This document shows, one piece after another, positions 1 through 11,660 of a stretch of 64,000 nucleotides of DNA (position 1 is the stretch's first letter; each line of letters begins with the position of its first letter). Under the pieces are notes generated by a model. That model had not been told where the DNA came from. It searched no databases and saw only the letters and a program-made list of their open reading frames with translations. The DNA comes from Anagrus nilaparvatae. Its lineage: Eukaryota > Arthropoda > Insecta > Hymenoptera > Mymaridae. Both the position numbers and the translations under genes were made by a program. The DNA lies in the NCBI GenBank assembly GCA_022575985.1, contig JAKSXM010000137.1, forward strand, positions 26,430,001 to 26,494,000, given 5' to 3'.

Positions 1-590
1 AAAATGTGAAATTATTCTAAAACAGGCTAAAATCGACCTTAATGGCCGAAATCAAAATTTTTTTCGGACAGATCGATGGGATTACGGTTGAAAAAAATTT
101 TCAAAAAAAAATGGCGGAAAATGAGATATTGCAATTTTTCTTAAAACTCATTTTCCCATTTTCCGGAATTTCCTGGGGTTTATCCGAAAAACTAATGGCA
201 GAAATGGATTTACTGAAGGTTTCCCAACATATATACTCTTTCAGAATTTTCTTTCAAGCTTATATTTATGATTTTTAACCATTTTCCCGAAAAGCACTAA
301 CGCTAGTCGAGAGCCGCCTAATGAGTTTGATTGGCCATAACTCGGGCTGTTTAAGACCTAGAAGGCTGAAAATTTCAGGATTTCCCTATCTTTATGTTAT
401 AAAAACATGGGGAAGATTTGAGGCCGATCCGATGACCTGACCTGCCCACCATTGCTGTTTTGGCAAAGAAAGACTCATATATAATTTTTAAAAAATATTT
501 TAAATCTTTATTAAAATAATTTATGAATTTCAGGAATATTTTTTACAACCAGGAATGCTACATTTTTCTTTTGGGAATCGCAAAAATTTT
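1..590. other. Intergenic, repeat-like, no gene recognised
   Basis: No supported coding sequence. Bases 1-480 are less AT-rich than what follows and read like eroded non-coding transposon DNA. The only open frame (42-278, +) has low-complexity, frame-independent composition and no recognisable motif. Confidence 0.4.
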
Positions 591-592
591 AT

Positions 593-600
593 TATAAATA
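593..600 (+). promoter_or_regulatory. Candidate TATA box of the large mosaic gene
   Basis: TATAAATA lies 165 bases before the start codon at 758 and about 40 bases before a consensus splice donor (GTAAGT at 637). That spacing would fit transcription starting near 620-630. In DNA this AT-rich, chance TATA matches are common. Confidence 0.3.
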
Positions 601-636
601 CTCTTATTTTTATTTATAAAACATGAATAATATAAA

Positions 637-689
637 GTAAGTGAATTTATATAATGGAAAATTAATATAAATTATTTTTTATTAAACAG
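637..689 (+). other. Candidate 5' UTR intron (53 bp)
   Basis: A strong donor (AAA|GTAAGT) is followed 53 bases later by a T-rich tract ending in an AG acceptor (ATTAAACAG). The size matches the short introns of the other genes in this window. Removing it leaves a 5' leader from 690 to the start codon at 758. It would be the only intron of an otherwise uninterrupted gene. Confidence 0.4.
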
Positions 690-757
690 CACAAAAATGA
701 TATTAGTACATCATTGCAAAAATCTTCAGTTTTTAAAAGTTTGTAAAATTAAAAAAA

Positions 758-3700
758 ATGAATTTTACATTTTTAAAATTTTTAATCGTAATACAATTAC
801 TGATTATAACATTCACTAAAGTATCCTGTTATGATCATTGTTCGTGGACTGGATGTCAAAAAAAAAGTTTGCAAAAACGTGGTTGTGCTATTTCAAATAA
901 AATTCAAGAAAATGTAAGGGATTGTGAGCATGGAAATGAATTTTATTGCTGCTCAAAATCTTTTAATTATGACTACTTTTGTAATACGGTGTCTTACGAT
1001 TTTAAAAGTCTTTATAGTAATAATAATAATAATGAAGATTGTTCAATGATAACTGAAAATTATGATTCTATTGATTACAAAATAATTAATAGAAACGATA
1101 AGACTGGTGACTGTTGGTGGTCAGGATGTGAAAAAAATAATCCAGCATTATGTAAAAGTTATAACAAAATTCAAAAGGATATTAAAAATTGCGTTGAGGG
1201 TAATGATTATTATTGTTGCTCAAAAGATATAAATTTTAATTATTCAAATATTTCTAAAATTTATAATAACAGTAATCAATTTGGAGATTGCTCTTGGTCA
1301 GAATGCCAAAAGACCAATTTAAAATTAGGTGGTTGCAATTTTTATAATAAAACTCAAAAAGATATTAGGATATGCCAGGATGGGCATGAATACTTATGCT
1401 GTTTAAAATTAGATAATAATAATGATAATTTTATGAAACCTGAAGATATTAACGATGAAGAAGAACTTATAGAATGCTGGTGGTCAAATTGTCAAAATAA
1501 AAATTTGACAGAACGTGGATGTGATATTTATAATAGAACTCAACTAGGCATCAGAAATTGTGAAACAGGTAATCAATATTTTTGTTGCCCTAAATTACCT
1601 ATTGAGAGTGATACTGATGATGATGGCATCATTAATACAGAAACTGAAAAAACAGAATGTTGGTGGTCTTCTTGTCAATATAGGAACTGGACAACAAGAG
1701 GATGTCCTTTTAATATGAAACAACTTGAAACTCGGCCGTGTCTAGATAATGAAGGCGATGTGTTTCATTGCTGTTTAGATGAAAATAATGAAATAATAGA
1801 TGATGATTCGGGATTCGAAAATTTTCCGATAATTGATTTACCTCCAGACTCTGCTGTAGATGATTCATTAATTGATTACGGGAAAATAAATTCATTCATC
1901 AATTATGCAAAGTATTTAATAATGAAAGGAAAAAATTTTACTTTGATTCCTGACAGATTACCGTGTTTATCCATAGATCCTGAAAAACAATTTATACTTC
2001 AAATAAAAGACGAAGGAGTTTACACATGCGATTTATGCCCTTATTTTCCACATAGGAGAATTGTCAATGCATTCTTGAACAATGTTCCTGTTGATGTAAA
2101 ATCTAATCTCTTACTTCCAGAATGCTATGGAAGTTGTTTTGACCGACCTGATTGCGTTGCTTTTAGTCATAATACTGAAGATTATTCATGTTATATCTAC
2201 AATAACACTAAGGGTAACTACGTTCCTGATTCTAATTGGCTTTCAGTATTAATGGCACAACCAGTGGGAATAATTAATAACTGGAGTTATACTCGTCACA
2301 CAGAAATCACTGGTGAACCTTTTGAAACTTCAAAAGAAGACATTTTTCAAAAATGTCTGTTGAAGTGTGATGAGAAAATTAATTGTAATTATTTATCATA
2401 TTCATTTAGAACATCAAATTGCTCGAGGTTTGATAGCTTTAAAAACGTCAATTACATTGACTTGAGTTACGGATCAGTTATGGCATCCAGAATACCACAA
2501 ATAGCAGTTGAAAATGATCCAAGCTCGAGATTTACTGAAGAAGGTGATGATTTGTCAGCTGGAGAAAAACTGGATTCGATTTCAAGCAATAACATATGCA
2601 CCTCATTAAAAAATGAAACACACTCTGCATTTTTTTCAGAAGACTGTTGTACGTCTGAAGCAATTGGATGCGACCCTATAACTGGTTGTAAAACTTGCTA
2701 CTATCCAGAAAAATCTGAAATGCAGTATAATTTAGTATTTTGTCCAGATAGCGAAATAACTATGTTAAACGAAGTCAAAGAATTAATAATATCTGAAATG
2801 AGTAAATGCTTAATAGAAGCATCTTGCATAGGTATCGGATACATATCAACAAAAAATGAAATTCGTCAACTTACATTTGAAACTATAGCCTTAGACGATT
2901 ATTCCACTACGTATTTACTAAGGTATCCTATAGACAATTCCGAAAATCATAAACTAATGATGGAGCATGACTTTTTATTTGGATATGATATTAGTCAAAT
3001 TTCTAGCGTCGCTGGCAGTTTTCAAGAAAAGAAAGAGAAAAAATTAAAAGATTGCTTGAAATTGTTCAAATCTAGTGGCAATTACATTATCATGTCCTAT
3101 TCAAACAAAACTTGTAAATTATCTTCAAAAGGAGTCGGATTTATTCATAAAGCTGGCAAATTCTTGACAATAACTAAAAAACCAAAAATCACATCTCCAC
3201 TAATAAACTATGTAAAAACGCCTGGTTTTGCGTTACCAGTTAATGAAGCCAAACAAAAATATGATCGATGTGAAAATGAATGTGAATTAGTATGTGCTAA
3301 AAAATGCAGTCAAGCGTTTGGTAAATGGTGTTCTCATTTTACCATAGAATATGAAAGTGAAAAAAATACATGCCTATTTTATGACTATCTTAATGAAACA
3401 GATGCAGCCAATGCTGAATTACAACAGAAGTTCAATGCGCAAATATTTACCAGACAAACCAGTTTTGATTTCACCTTGGATTCATTTAATAAATTAAATC
3501 CATTTCAAACGTTGGATGTTAATGATTGTTTTCAAACCAATAATCCAGAACAAACTCAAACATCGTTAACACTGATTAATTTTAACAGTAATAATAATGG
3601 AACAGGGATTTCATTAAGACAAAAGCGGGGGCTTTTTGATTTTTTAAAAAAAGCAATAACAGCAGTTGGAGAGTTTATAGCAGATACAGTGACGAGCACT

Positions 3701-6700
3701 GTAAATACTGTAGTTGATACAGCAAAAGGAATTGTTGATACTGTTAAAAATGTTATCAAGGGAGATTTTCAAGCTGCTAAAGATGCGTTTATGAACATCC
3801 CCATTGTAAATGATGTTAAAAATGCGGTTGATCTTGCAAAAGCTGTTGTTAGTGCTGATTGGGAAACTGTTAAAAATCGAGGAATTGCATTATTGCAATC
3901 GTCAGCATTAGATATAGCAACATCTTTTATTCCTTTCGGAGGTAAATTTATTGGCAAAGGATTAAAATACATTGGTAAACAATTAGGGAAAAGATTATCA
4001 AAGGTAAAGAGAGCCATAAAAAGAAAAATGAATAAAACAAATGGTAATAACAAAAATTTGAAAAATCAAAAATCAAAAAGTAAAAAGGACAAAGATATAG
4101 ATGATAGCAGGAGTCAATGCAAAAATCAAGCTCGCCCAAAAAGGGGAGTTGTAAAACCAAATAAAAATAAGCCAGGTAAATGTAATAAATCTGATAAGGA
4201 CAATTTTTGTCCAAAGCCAATAATTCAGCATGTTTTAGAAAATTCAATGCCTAGATGTAGGGGAAGAAATATAAATGCAGTTTGTGATTTCGAATGTCAA
4301 CCTGGTTACGATGAACCAGAGAAAACTGTTGAATGTAAAAGACCTACAAATAGACCGGCAGCTTGGACTCCAAGGCCAAACTGCCATTTGATTCACTGTT
4401 CAAACTCTCCATTCCCGTTAATTCCATTACGTACGCCGATTGTAAGTTCTTTCGGTGCATTGAATCTTGGAAATCATTTTACTGCTTATGTTGTTCTATT
4501 TGATAAAGAGAAAAAACTTCCAAAATGGTCAATTGCCTTACATCAGAGTAAACAATTTGAAAGTAAAAATTATAATGCGTTTAAAAAAATGAAAAGACAG
4601 GATGATTTTCAGCCGTTCCTATGTCCAGAATTAAATGGTTATCAAGGCAGAAAGGTTGATTACACAAACAGTGGCTGGGACAAAGGGCATTTAACACCAG
4701 CAAATGTAGCAAGATGGTCTACCAAGGCCACTATGCTTTCAAATTTATTTGTAAACGTAGCACCTCAAGATCCGTATACAAATCAACAACCATGGAAAAA
4801 TTTAGAACTACTCGTAGAAGAATTTAGTGATGAAACACGCAGCATTGTCGTAACTGGTCTTTGCGATTCCGATATTGGAGAAACGCCAAAAGGTCTAAAG
4901 ATACCATCTTGTTATTGGAAAATGATATGTTACAGGGATGAAAATTGGAAAGAACAAGTTGTTGGTTTTATTGCTCAAAATACACATCCTATTTCAGACG
5001 TAGAAAAAATGGAAAGAGCATATGAGGTATATACCCCAGTTAACCAAAAAGATATAAAGCCACTGTTCACTGGCGGAAGCCCGTGGCTTATTTCAAGTAC
5101 TGAAATAAATAAAGGACGACCAATAGCAGTAAGTTCTTTTTGGTCAAATACAGATAAAAGATCTATTTGGTATCCAATAAATCCTCTCGATTGTGAAAAT
5201 GCTCATACCTTATCTACCAAAGAAAAAAATAAATGGAAAATTTCATTATTAAAACTACAGTTAAAAAACTTAAAAACAGGTTCTGAAACAAAAAAAAAAG
5301 CGGCGAAAAGACCCGTCAAAGTATCTGGTAAAAAACGTCCACCAAAAAGACAAAGAAAAAATCCGCCTAAAAACAAAGGTAAGAGCAGAAGACATACAAC
5401 TACCAATACTTTAAAAAAAGGATACAATGAAATATCTAAATTAAGAAATCGAATTTTTCATCAACGTTTATCTGGTAGCGATGAAAAAGGCGATTTCAAA
5501 TCTGAAATAGATCTGAACTCTAAAGTGGATTCAATGAGTAACCAAACGTGCAATAAACGTATAGTTGGTTATTATACATCTTGGTTTGATAAAATAATTG
5601 ATCATTCTCAATTACAAAAACTTACGCACGTTATTTTTGCTTATTTAGAAGTAGATGAAGGTGGTTTTATAGATATAGGGAGTATAGAAAATACTGAAAA
5701 TAGTATTAAAGAAATAAATAAAGCCAATGAAAAATTGATTGATTTGATGAAAATGGCATCTTTACAATCACATCTTAAAGTTATGTTTGCGATAGGAGGC
5801 TTGGAAAACTCTGATTATTTTAGTTCAATAGCAGCAGACCCAGAAAAAAGAAGTACATTTATTGGTTCAATAATTAAAATGATTCAACGATATGGCTTTG
5901 ATGGGGTAGACTTAGATTGGAGATATCCTGAATCTGCGAGGGATAAAGAAAATTATGTTATTTTAATAAAAGAAATTAAAATTGCCTTTGATAGCTTGTC
6001 TGCTGAAACAAACAGAAACGAAAACTTTTTGTTGAGTTTTGTTGGCGCTACAGAAGAACGAATTCTTGAAACTGGGTTTGACATACCCAAATTATTCAAG
6101 TATGTAGATTTTGTTAATATTCTATCCTACGAATTTTTCGTTGCTTTAGTTAAAAAATGTGGTACGTATACGGGACCCCTGGCTCCTCTTCATTTTGGGA
6201 TGCCTGCTGCGATTACAGGAAAAGCCACTGTAGATTGGAGTCTGAAATATTATATTTGTAAAACTGGGCTACCTCAGAAAATCAACGTTGGTGTTCCATT
6301 TTACGGAAGGTATTGGCGTAATGTTGGTGATGCCATCGACAAAAATGATATGATGTGGAGAATGTTAAATCTAAATAAAAATTTGGATAGTGATTATCTT
6401 CCATATAATGAAATACCCGAATTCCTCAAGAATGAGAACTTACAAGAATATTTTCATGAACAGTGCCAAACCCCATATGCGTGGAATTCGAATACAAGTA
6501 CATTTTTAGGATATGAAAATGTAAAATCATTGGAATCTAAAGTAAAATATGCCGCAGAAAAAAATATCGGTGGCATTATGATATGGGCAATTGAATTCGA
6601 TGACGAAAGCTCGTCTTTACTAAATGTTGTTTCAAATTCACAATCGTGTAAAAAAATTATAGAATCAGAAATAGACTTTAAATGTTTGCCAATCGATAGT

Positions 6701-7351
6701 AGACGTTGGTGGGCTGCAGACGATGGAAATAAGGCAATGCTTTGCGGGAAATCAGCTCCACTATTCCAAGGATATTACCCCGTTTGTGACCCAGATGAGC
6801 CTAGTTATAATTGCTGTGGATCAGAAGGCTATTGTGGTACTGGGCCAAAATATTGTGACTGTCCTACTTGCAAAAATTATAAAGAGTACCCAAAAAAAAT
6901 TCTTGAAAAACCAATAAAACCAACAGTCCCTGTAACATGGTATTTTTCTAACGACCCAGTAGGGAAAAAAGGAAGATGTGGTAAAAACATACCTAAAATT
7001 AATGGTGTTATCCCAACATGTAATCCGGATGACGATAATGCCTATTGTTGTTCAAAAGATGGTTATTGTGGAAATACAGATTCTCATTGTAAATGCGATG
7101 GCTGTGTTAATTATAGAAACAATAAAAATCACGAGCATGAATGGTGGAATTTATCTGATAACAAAATAACAGTTCCAAATATTTTAAATAATGAAACAAG
7201 CCCTACTACTCTAAATAACGAAACATTACAAGTTACATTAAATAATCAGACAGATAAAAATATTGATGAAATATGTGACTTGTACACGGAAAATACTTTA
7301 GATTTAATTCTATGCATTTGGGGTAAAATTTTAAAAGTTTTGTCGAATTAA
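758..7351 (+). CDS. Large secreted mosaic protein: Cys/Trp repeats, apple-like, furin-flanked helices, sushi, DNA/RNA nuclease, GH18-like, two hevein-like modules
   Basis: Intact intronless frame of 2197 residues. Residues 1-24 are a signal peptide. Five Cys/Trp repeats (C-x-W-x2-C ... G-Y-x-CC) start at C28, C119, C178, C240 and C301. A Cys-rich, apple/PAN-like region covers about 400-880. RQKR|G (957/958) and RPKR|G (1129/1130) are furin-type sites enclosing an amphipathic, lysine-rich helical segment. A sushi-like module spans C1151-C1209. A DNA/RNA non-specific nuclease follows, with D1308-K-G-H1311 in place of the usual DRGH, plus N1333, N1342 and E1350. After a basic linker (1500-1560) comes a GH18 barrel (1600-1960) with FDGVDLDWRYP, where the catalytic Glu is R1722. 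Two hevein-like chitin-binding modules (C1996-C2038, C2074-C2116) and NNET/NNQT glycosylation repeats end the protein. The nuclease looks potentially active and the chitinase inactive, so GH18 plus hevein probably act as a chitin-binding anchor. Role unknown: immune effector, venom or cuticle/gut factor are all possible, and a toxin-like role is inference. Confidence 0.9.
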   Translation: MNFTFLKFLIVIQLLIITFTKVSCYDHCSWTGCQKKSLQKRGCAISNKIQENVRDCEHGNEFYCCSKSFNYDYFCNTVSYDFKSLYSNNNNNEDCSMITENYDSIDYKIINRNDKTGDCWWSGCEKNNPALCKSYNKIQKDIKNCVEGNDYYCCSKDINFNYSNISKIYNNSNQFGDCSWSECQKTNLKLGGCNFYNKTQKDIRICQDGHEYLCCLKLDNNNDNFMKPEDINDEEELIECWWSNCQNKNLTERGCDIYNRTQLGIRNCETGNQYFCCPKLPIESDTDDDGIINTETEKTECWWSSCQYRNWTTRGCPFNMKQLETRPCLDNEGDVFHCCLDENNEIIDDDSGFENFPIIDLPPDSAVDDSLIDYGKINSFINYAKYLIMKGKNFTLIPDRLPCLSIDPEKQFILQIKDEGVYTCDLCPYFPHRRIVNAFLNNVPVDVKSNLLLPECYGSCFDRPDCVAFSHNTEDYSCYIYNNTKGNYVPDSNWLSVLMAQPVGIINNWSYTRHTEITGEPFETSKEDIFQKCLLKCDEKINCNYLSYSFRTSNCSRFDSFKNVNYIDLSYGSVMASRIPQIAVENDPSSRFTEEGDDLSAGEKLDSISSNNICTSLKNETHSAFFSEDCCTSEAIGCDPITGCKTCYYPEKSEMQYNLVFCPDSEITMLNEVKELIISEMSKCLIEASCIGIGYISTKNEIRQLTFETIALDDYSTTYLLRYPIDNSENHKLMMEHDFLFGYDISQISSVAGSFQEKKEKKLKDCLKLFKSSGNYIIMSYSNKTCKLSSKGVGFIHKAGKFLTITKKPKITSPLINYVKTPGFALPVNEAKQKYDRCENECELVCAKKCSQAFGKWCSHFTIEYESEKNTCLFYDYLNETDAANAELQQKFNAQIFTRQTSFDFTLDSFNKLNPFQTLDVNDCFQTNNPEQTQTSLTLINFNSNNNGTGISLRQKRGLFDFLKKAITAVGEFIADTVTSTVNTVVDTAKGIVDTVKNVIKGDFQAAKDAFMNIPIVNDVKNAVDLAKAVVSADWETVKNRGIALLQSSALDIATSFIPFGGKFIGKGLKYIGKQLGKRLSKVKRAIKRKMNKTNGNNKNLKNQKSKSKKDKDIDDSRSQCKNQARPKRGVVKPNKNKPGKCNKSDKDNFCPKPIIQHVLENSMPRCRGRNINAVCDFECQPGYDEPEKTVECKRPTNRPAAWTPRPNCHLIHCSNSPFPLIPLRTPIVSSFGALNLGNHFTAYVVLFDKEKKLPKWSIALHQSKQFESKNYNAFKKMKRQDDFQPFLCPELNGYQGRKVDYTNSGWDKGHLTPANVARWSTKATMLSNLFVNVAPQDPYTNQQPWKNLELLVEEFSDETRSIVVTGLCDSDIGETPKGLKIPSCYWKMICYRDENWKEQVVGFIAQNTHPISDVEKMERAYEVYTPVNQKDIKPLFTGGSPWLISSTEINKGRPIAVSSFWSNTDKRSIWYPINPLDCENAHTLSTKEKNKWKISLLKLQLKNLKTGSETKKKAAKRPVKVSGKKRPPKRQRKNPPKNKGKSRRHTTTNTLKKGYNEISKLRNRIFHQRLSGSDEKGDFKSEIDLNSKVDSMSNQTCNKRIVGYYTSWFDKIIDHSQLQKLTHVIFAYLEVDEGGFIDIGSIENTENSIKEINKANEKLIDLMKMASLQSHLKVMFAIGGLENSDYFSSIAADPEKRSTFIGSIIKMIQRYGFDGVDLDWRYPESARDKENYVILIKEIKIAFDSLSAETNRNENFLLSFVGATEERILETGFDIPKLFKYVDFVNILSYEFFVALVKKCGTYTGPLAPLHFGMPAAITGKATVDWSLKYYICKTGLPQKINVGVPFYGRYWRNVGDAIDKNDMMWRMLNLNKNLDSDYLPYNEIPEFLKNENLQEYFHEQCQTPYAWNSNTSTFLGYENVKSLESKVKYAAEKNIGGIMIWAIEFDDESSSLLNVVSNSQSCKKIIESEIDFKCLPIDSRRWWAADDGNKAMLCGKSAPLFQGYYPVCDPDEPSYNCCGSEGYCGTGPKYCDCPTCKNYKEYPKKILEKPIKPTVPVTWYFSNDPVGKKGRCGKNIPKINGVIPTCNPDDDNAYCCSKDGYCGNTDSHCKCDGCVNYRNNKNHEHEWWNLSDNKITVPNILNNETSPTTLNNETLQVTLNNQTDKNIDEICDLYTENTLDLILCIWGKILKVLSN

Positions 7352-7380
7352 GCTTATAAAAAAAATGACAATATTATTAA

Positions 7381-7386
7381 AATAAA
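7381..7386 (+). terminator. Polyadenylation signal AATAAA
   Basis: AATAAA 30 bases after the stop codon of the mosaic gene. A further match lies near 7592. In AT-rich DNA the exact site is uncertain. Confidence 0.4.
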
Positions 7387-7740
7387 AAATTTAATGTTGT
7401 TTGTTACGATTATTTTTTTATTATATATACCTTATCCAAATATATATTTATATTTATTTATTTAAACAAAGAATTATAGCTCAGGCGAGGCATATATTAA
7501 TATTATTATTATTAGTATTAGGCACTATTAAGTTATTTTGCTAAAAGTTTATTCAAACCGCTTGAAAATTCAAGCAGAGTAATGAGCCATTCAATAAATA
7601 ATAATTTATAGTTATCAATTACTATACTTTTTAGGAAATTCAACATTATCTTCAATATCCAAGAAAATATTAAAAAATCTTTATGATGCATTGGTTTCTT
7701 TTTTATGTTTATGCTTTTATTCGTTTTTTTTTTTTTTTTT
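7387..7740. other. Intergenic/3' flank, AT-rich
   Basis: Low-complexity A/T sequence between the mosaic gene and the tandem array. I see no gene. Confidence 0.5.
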
Positions 7741-9225
7741 GGTTCCTCGTAGAGGAACCATTGTGATAGGTCAAAATTTTTTTTTTGATTTTTTGGTATA
7801 TAAGCACGTTTTGAGACCTCAGGAAGCTAAAAAACCGGTTTTTAAAAAAAGTCTGTATGTGTGTATGTGTGTGTGTACGTACGTACGTATGTAATCGCTG
7901 ATATTTCACAAACATTATGGAATTAAGACCTAATTTTTTTTTCAAAAATTTTTTCACCAAAAAAGCTCGAGGTACTTTTATTTTTTTTTTAATTTGGATG
8001 TAATACCTCATTTATTTCCATGAAAGTACTTATATTTGAAAGTATGGTTTTCACATGATATCTCGAATCGGATACTTAATTTTCTGAAAATTTTTTTCCT
8101 AAAATTTTTTTCACAAAAAAATATAAGAAATACCAATCTTTTTTTTCTTTTTGGACGTAGTACCTAATTTATTTCCATGGAAGTACTAGTTTAAGAAATA
8201 TCGTTTATTGTAATTTTTTGGACCTAATACTTAATTTTTTTTTCATTTTTTTGTCAAAATTTTTGTCGCCAAAAAATACAAAAACGCCAAAATTTTTTTT
8301 ATTTTAGGACGTAATACTTAATTTTTTCCTATGAAAGTACGAATATCTAGAATTATCGTTTGTAACGGATTTCTCCATCAGATACATAATTTTTCGAAAT
8401 TTTTTTTTAAAAATTTTTTACATAAAATAATTAAAAAAATACCATAATTTTTTTTCTTTTTGGACGTAGTACCTCATTTTTTCCCATGAAAGTACTGATA
8501 TCTAGTTTTTACTCGATATCTCGAATCTTATAATTTATTTATAGAAAATTTTTTTCTCAAAATTTTTTTCACCAAAAAATACAAAAAATACCAATTTTTT
8601 TTTTCTTTATGGACGCAGTTCTTAATTTATTTCTGTGGAAGTACTAGTTTTAGAAATATCATTTATCGAAATTTTTTGGACCTGATACTTAATTTTTTCA
8701 AAATTTTTTTCTCAAAATTTTTGTCGCCAAAAAATACAAAAACCGCCAAAATTTTTTTTATTTTAGGACGTAATACTTAATTTTTTCCTATGAAAGTACG
8801 AATATTTAGAATTATCGTTTGTAAAGGATTTCTCCATCTGATACATAATTTTGCGAAATTTTTTTTTTTTTAAATTTTTTACATAAAATAATTAAAAAAA
8901 TAGCATAATTTTTTTTCTTTTTGGACGTATACCTCATTTTTTTCCATGAAAGTACTAATATGTAGAATTATCTTTTTAACTGGATATAAACAATCTGATA
9001 CCTAATTTTTTTTCAAAATTTTCTTTTAAAATTTTTCACATAAAAAAGTTAAAAAAATATCTTTTTATTGATGTTTGAAAATTTTTTGGGTATCAGGAGA
9101 AAGTTTATCCACTTTCTTTATTAAATTTAGAATATTTGGCACAATTATTCTAATATTTTAATTTTTTATTAGGTAAAATAGAATATTGACAACATTTTGT
9201 TATTGCTAATGAGGAACCATAGTGC
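7741..9225. repeat. Tandem array (about 154-bp unit, about 459-bp higher-order unit) inside a repeat element
   Basis: The block opens with a small hairpin (7741-7759, GGTTCCTC gta GAGGAACC) and a GT/GTAC microsatellite (7855-7890). Seven copies of a unit marked by 'gacgtaatac(c/t)t..att..ttcc(a/t)tg(a/g)aagtac' follow at about 7990, 8155, 8306, 8461, 8611, 8765 and 8922. Every third unit is most alike (8155/8611, 8306/8765, 8461/8922), so the array grew as a three-unit block. GAGGAACCAT-(t/a)-GTG occurs in the same orientation at both ends (7752 and 9211). The open frames here are artefacts of the repeat. Confidence 0.8.
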
Positions 9226-9323
9226 CAATTACTTGGCAGGGTATTTTTTTTTTGAAATTCCGTTTATGCAAATTATGTTAATATACAAAAATAACATCAA
9301 AAATTAAAATATGTATAAATGTG

Positions 9324-9329
9324 TTTATT
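9324..9329 (-). terminator. Polyadenylation signal of the downstream cathepsin L gene
   Basis: AATAAA on the - strand, about 95 bases after the stop codon at 9424-9426. The paralogue at 18620 has one at nearly the same distance. Confidence 0.5.
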
Positions 9330-9423
9330 AAAAAATGTTATTCATATAAAAAGTATCAGTTATTACAATTTTTTTTGCATTTTAAAAAATTTTTTCATTA
9401 TAAAAAATAATATTTCACTAAAA

Positions 9424-11527
<2,104 letters not shown>

Positions 11528-11652
11528 TTTTAAAATTTAATATTTTTTGATCCTTTTAGTTAAGATTATCAAATACTAATGAATAAGAAAGTTTTGGTCA
11601 AAAGCTTTTTATTCTTTTAGAATCGTTCTTTCTTATTTTACTTCTGATAAAA

Positions 11653-11660
11653 TATATATA
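11653..11660 (-). promoter_or_regulatory. Candidate TATA box for cathepsin L paralogue A
   Basis: TATATATA on the - strand, about 125 bases upstream of the start codon. Position is plausible but the match is weak evidence in AT-rich DNA. Confidence 0.3.

Noticed and set aside
3556..5427. Open frames on the - strand opposite the mosaic gene
   Set aside because: Shadows of the real + strand frame; hydrophobic low-complexity translations with no motif.
6723..7169. Short + strand frames within the 3' part of the mosaic gene
   Set aside because: Alternate frame of the hevein-like coding region.
7855..7895. GT/GTAC run considered as a regulatory Z-DNA element
   Set aside because: Simple microsatellite within a repeat; no gene start next to it.
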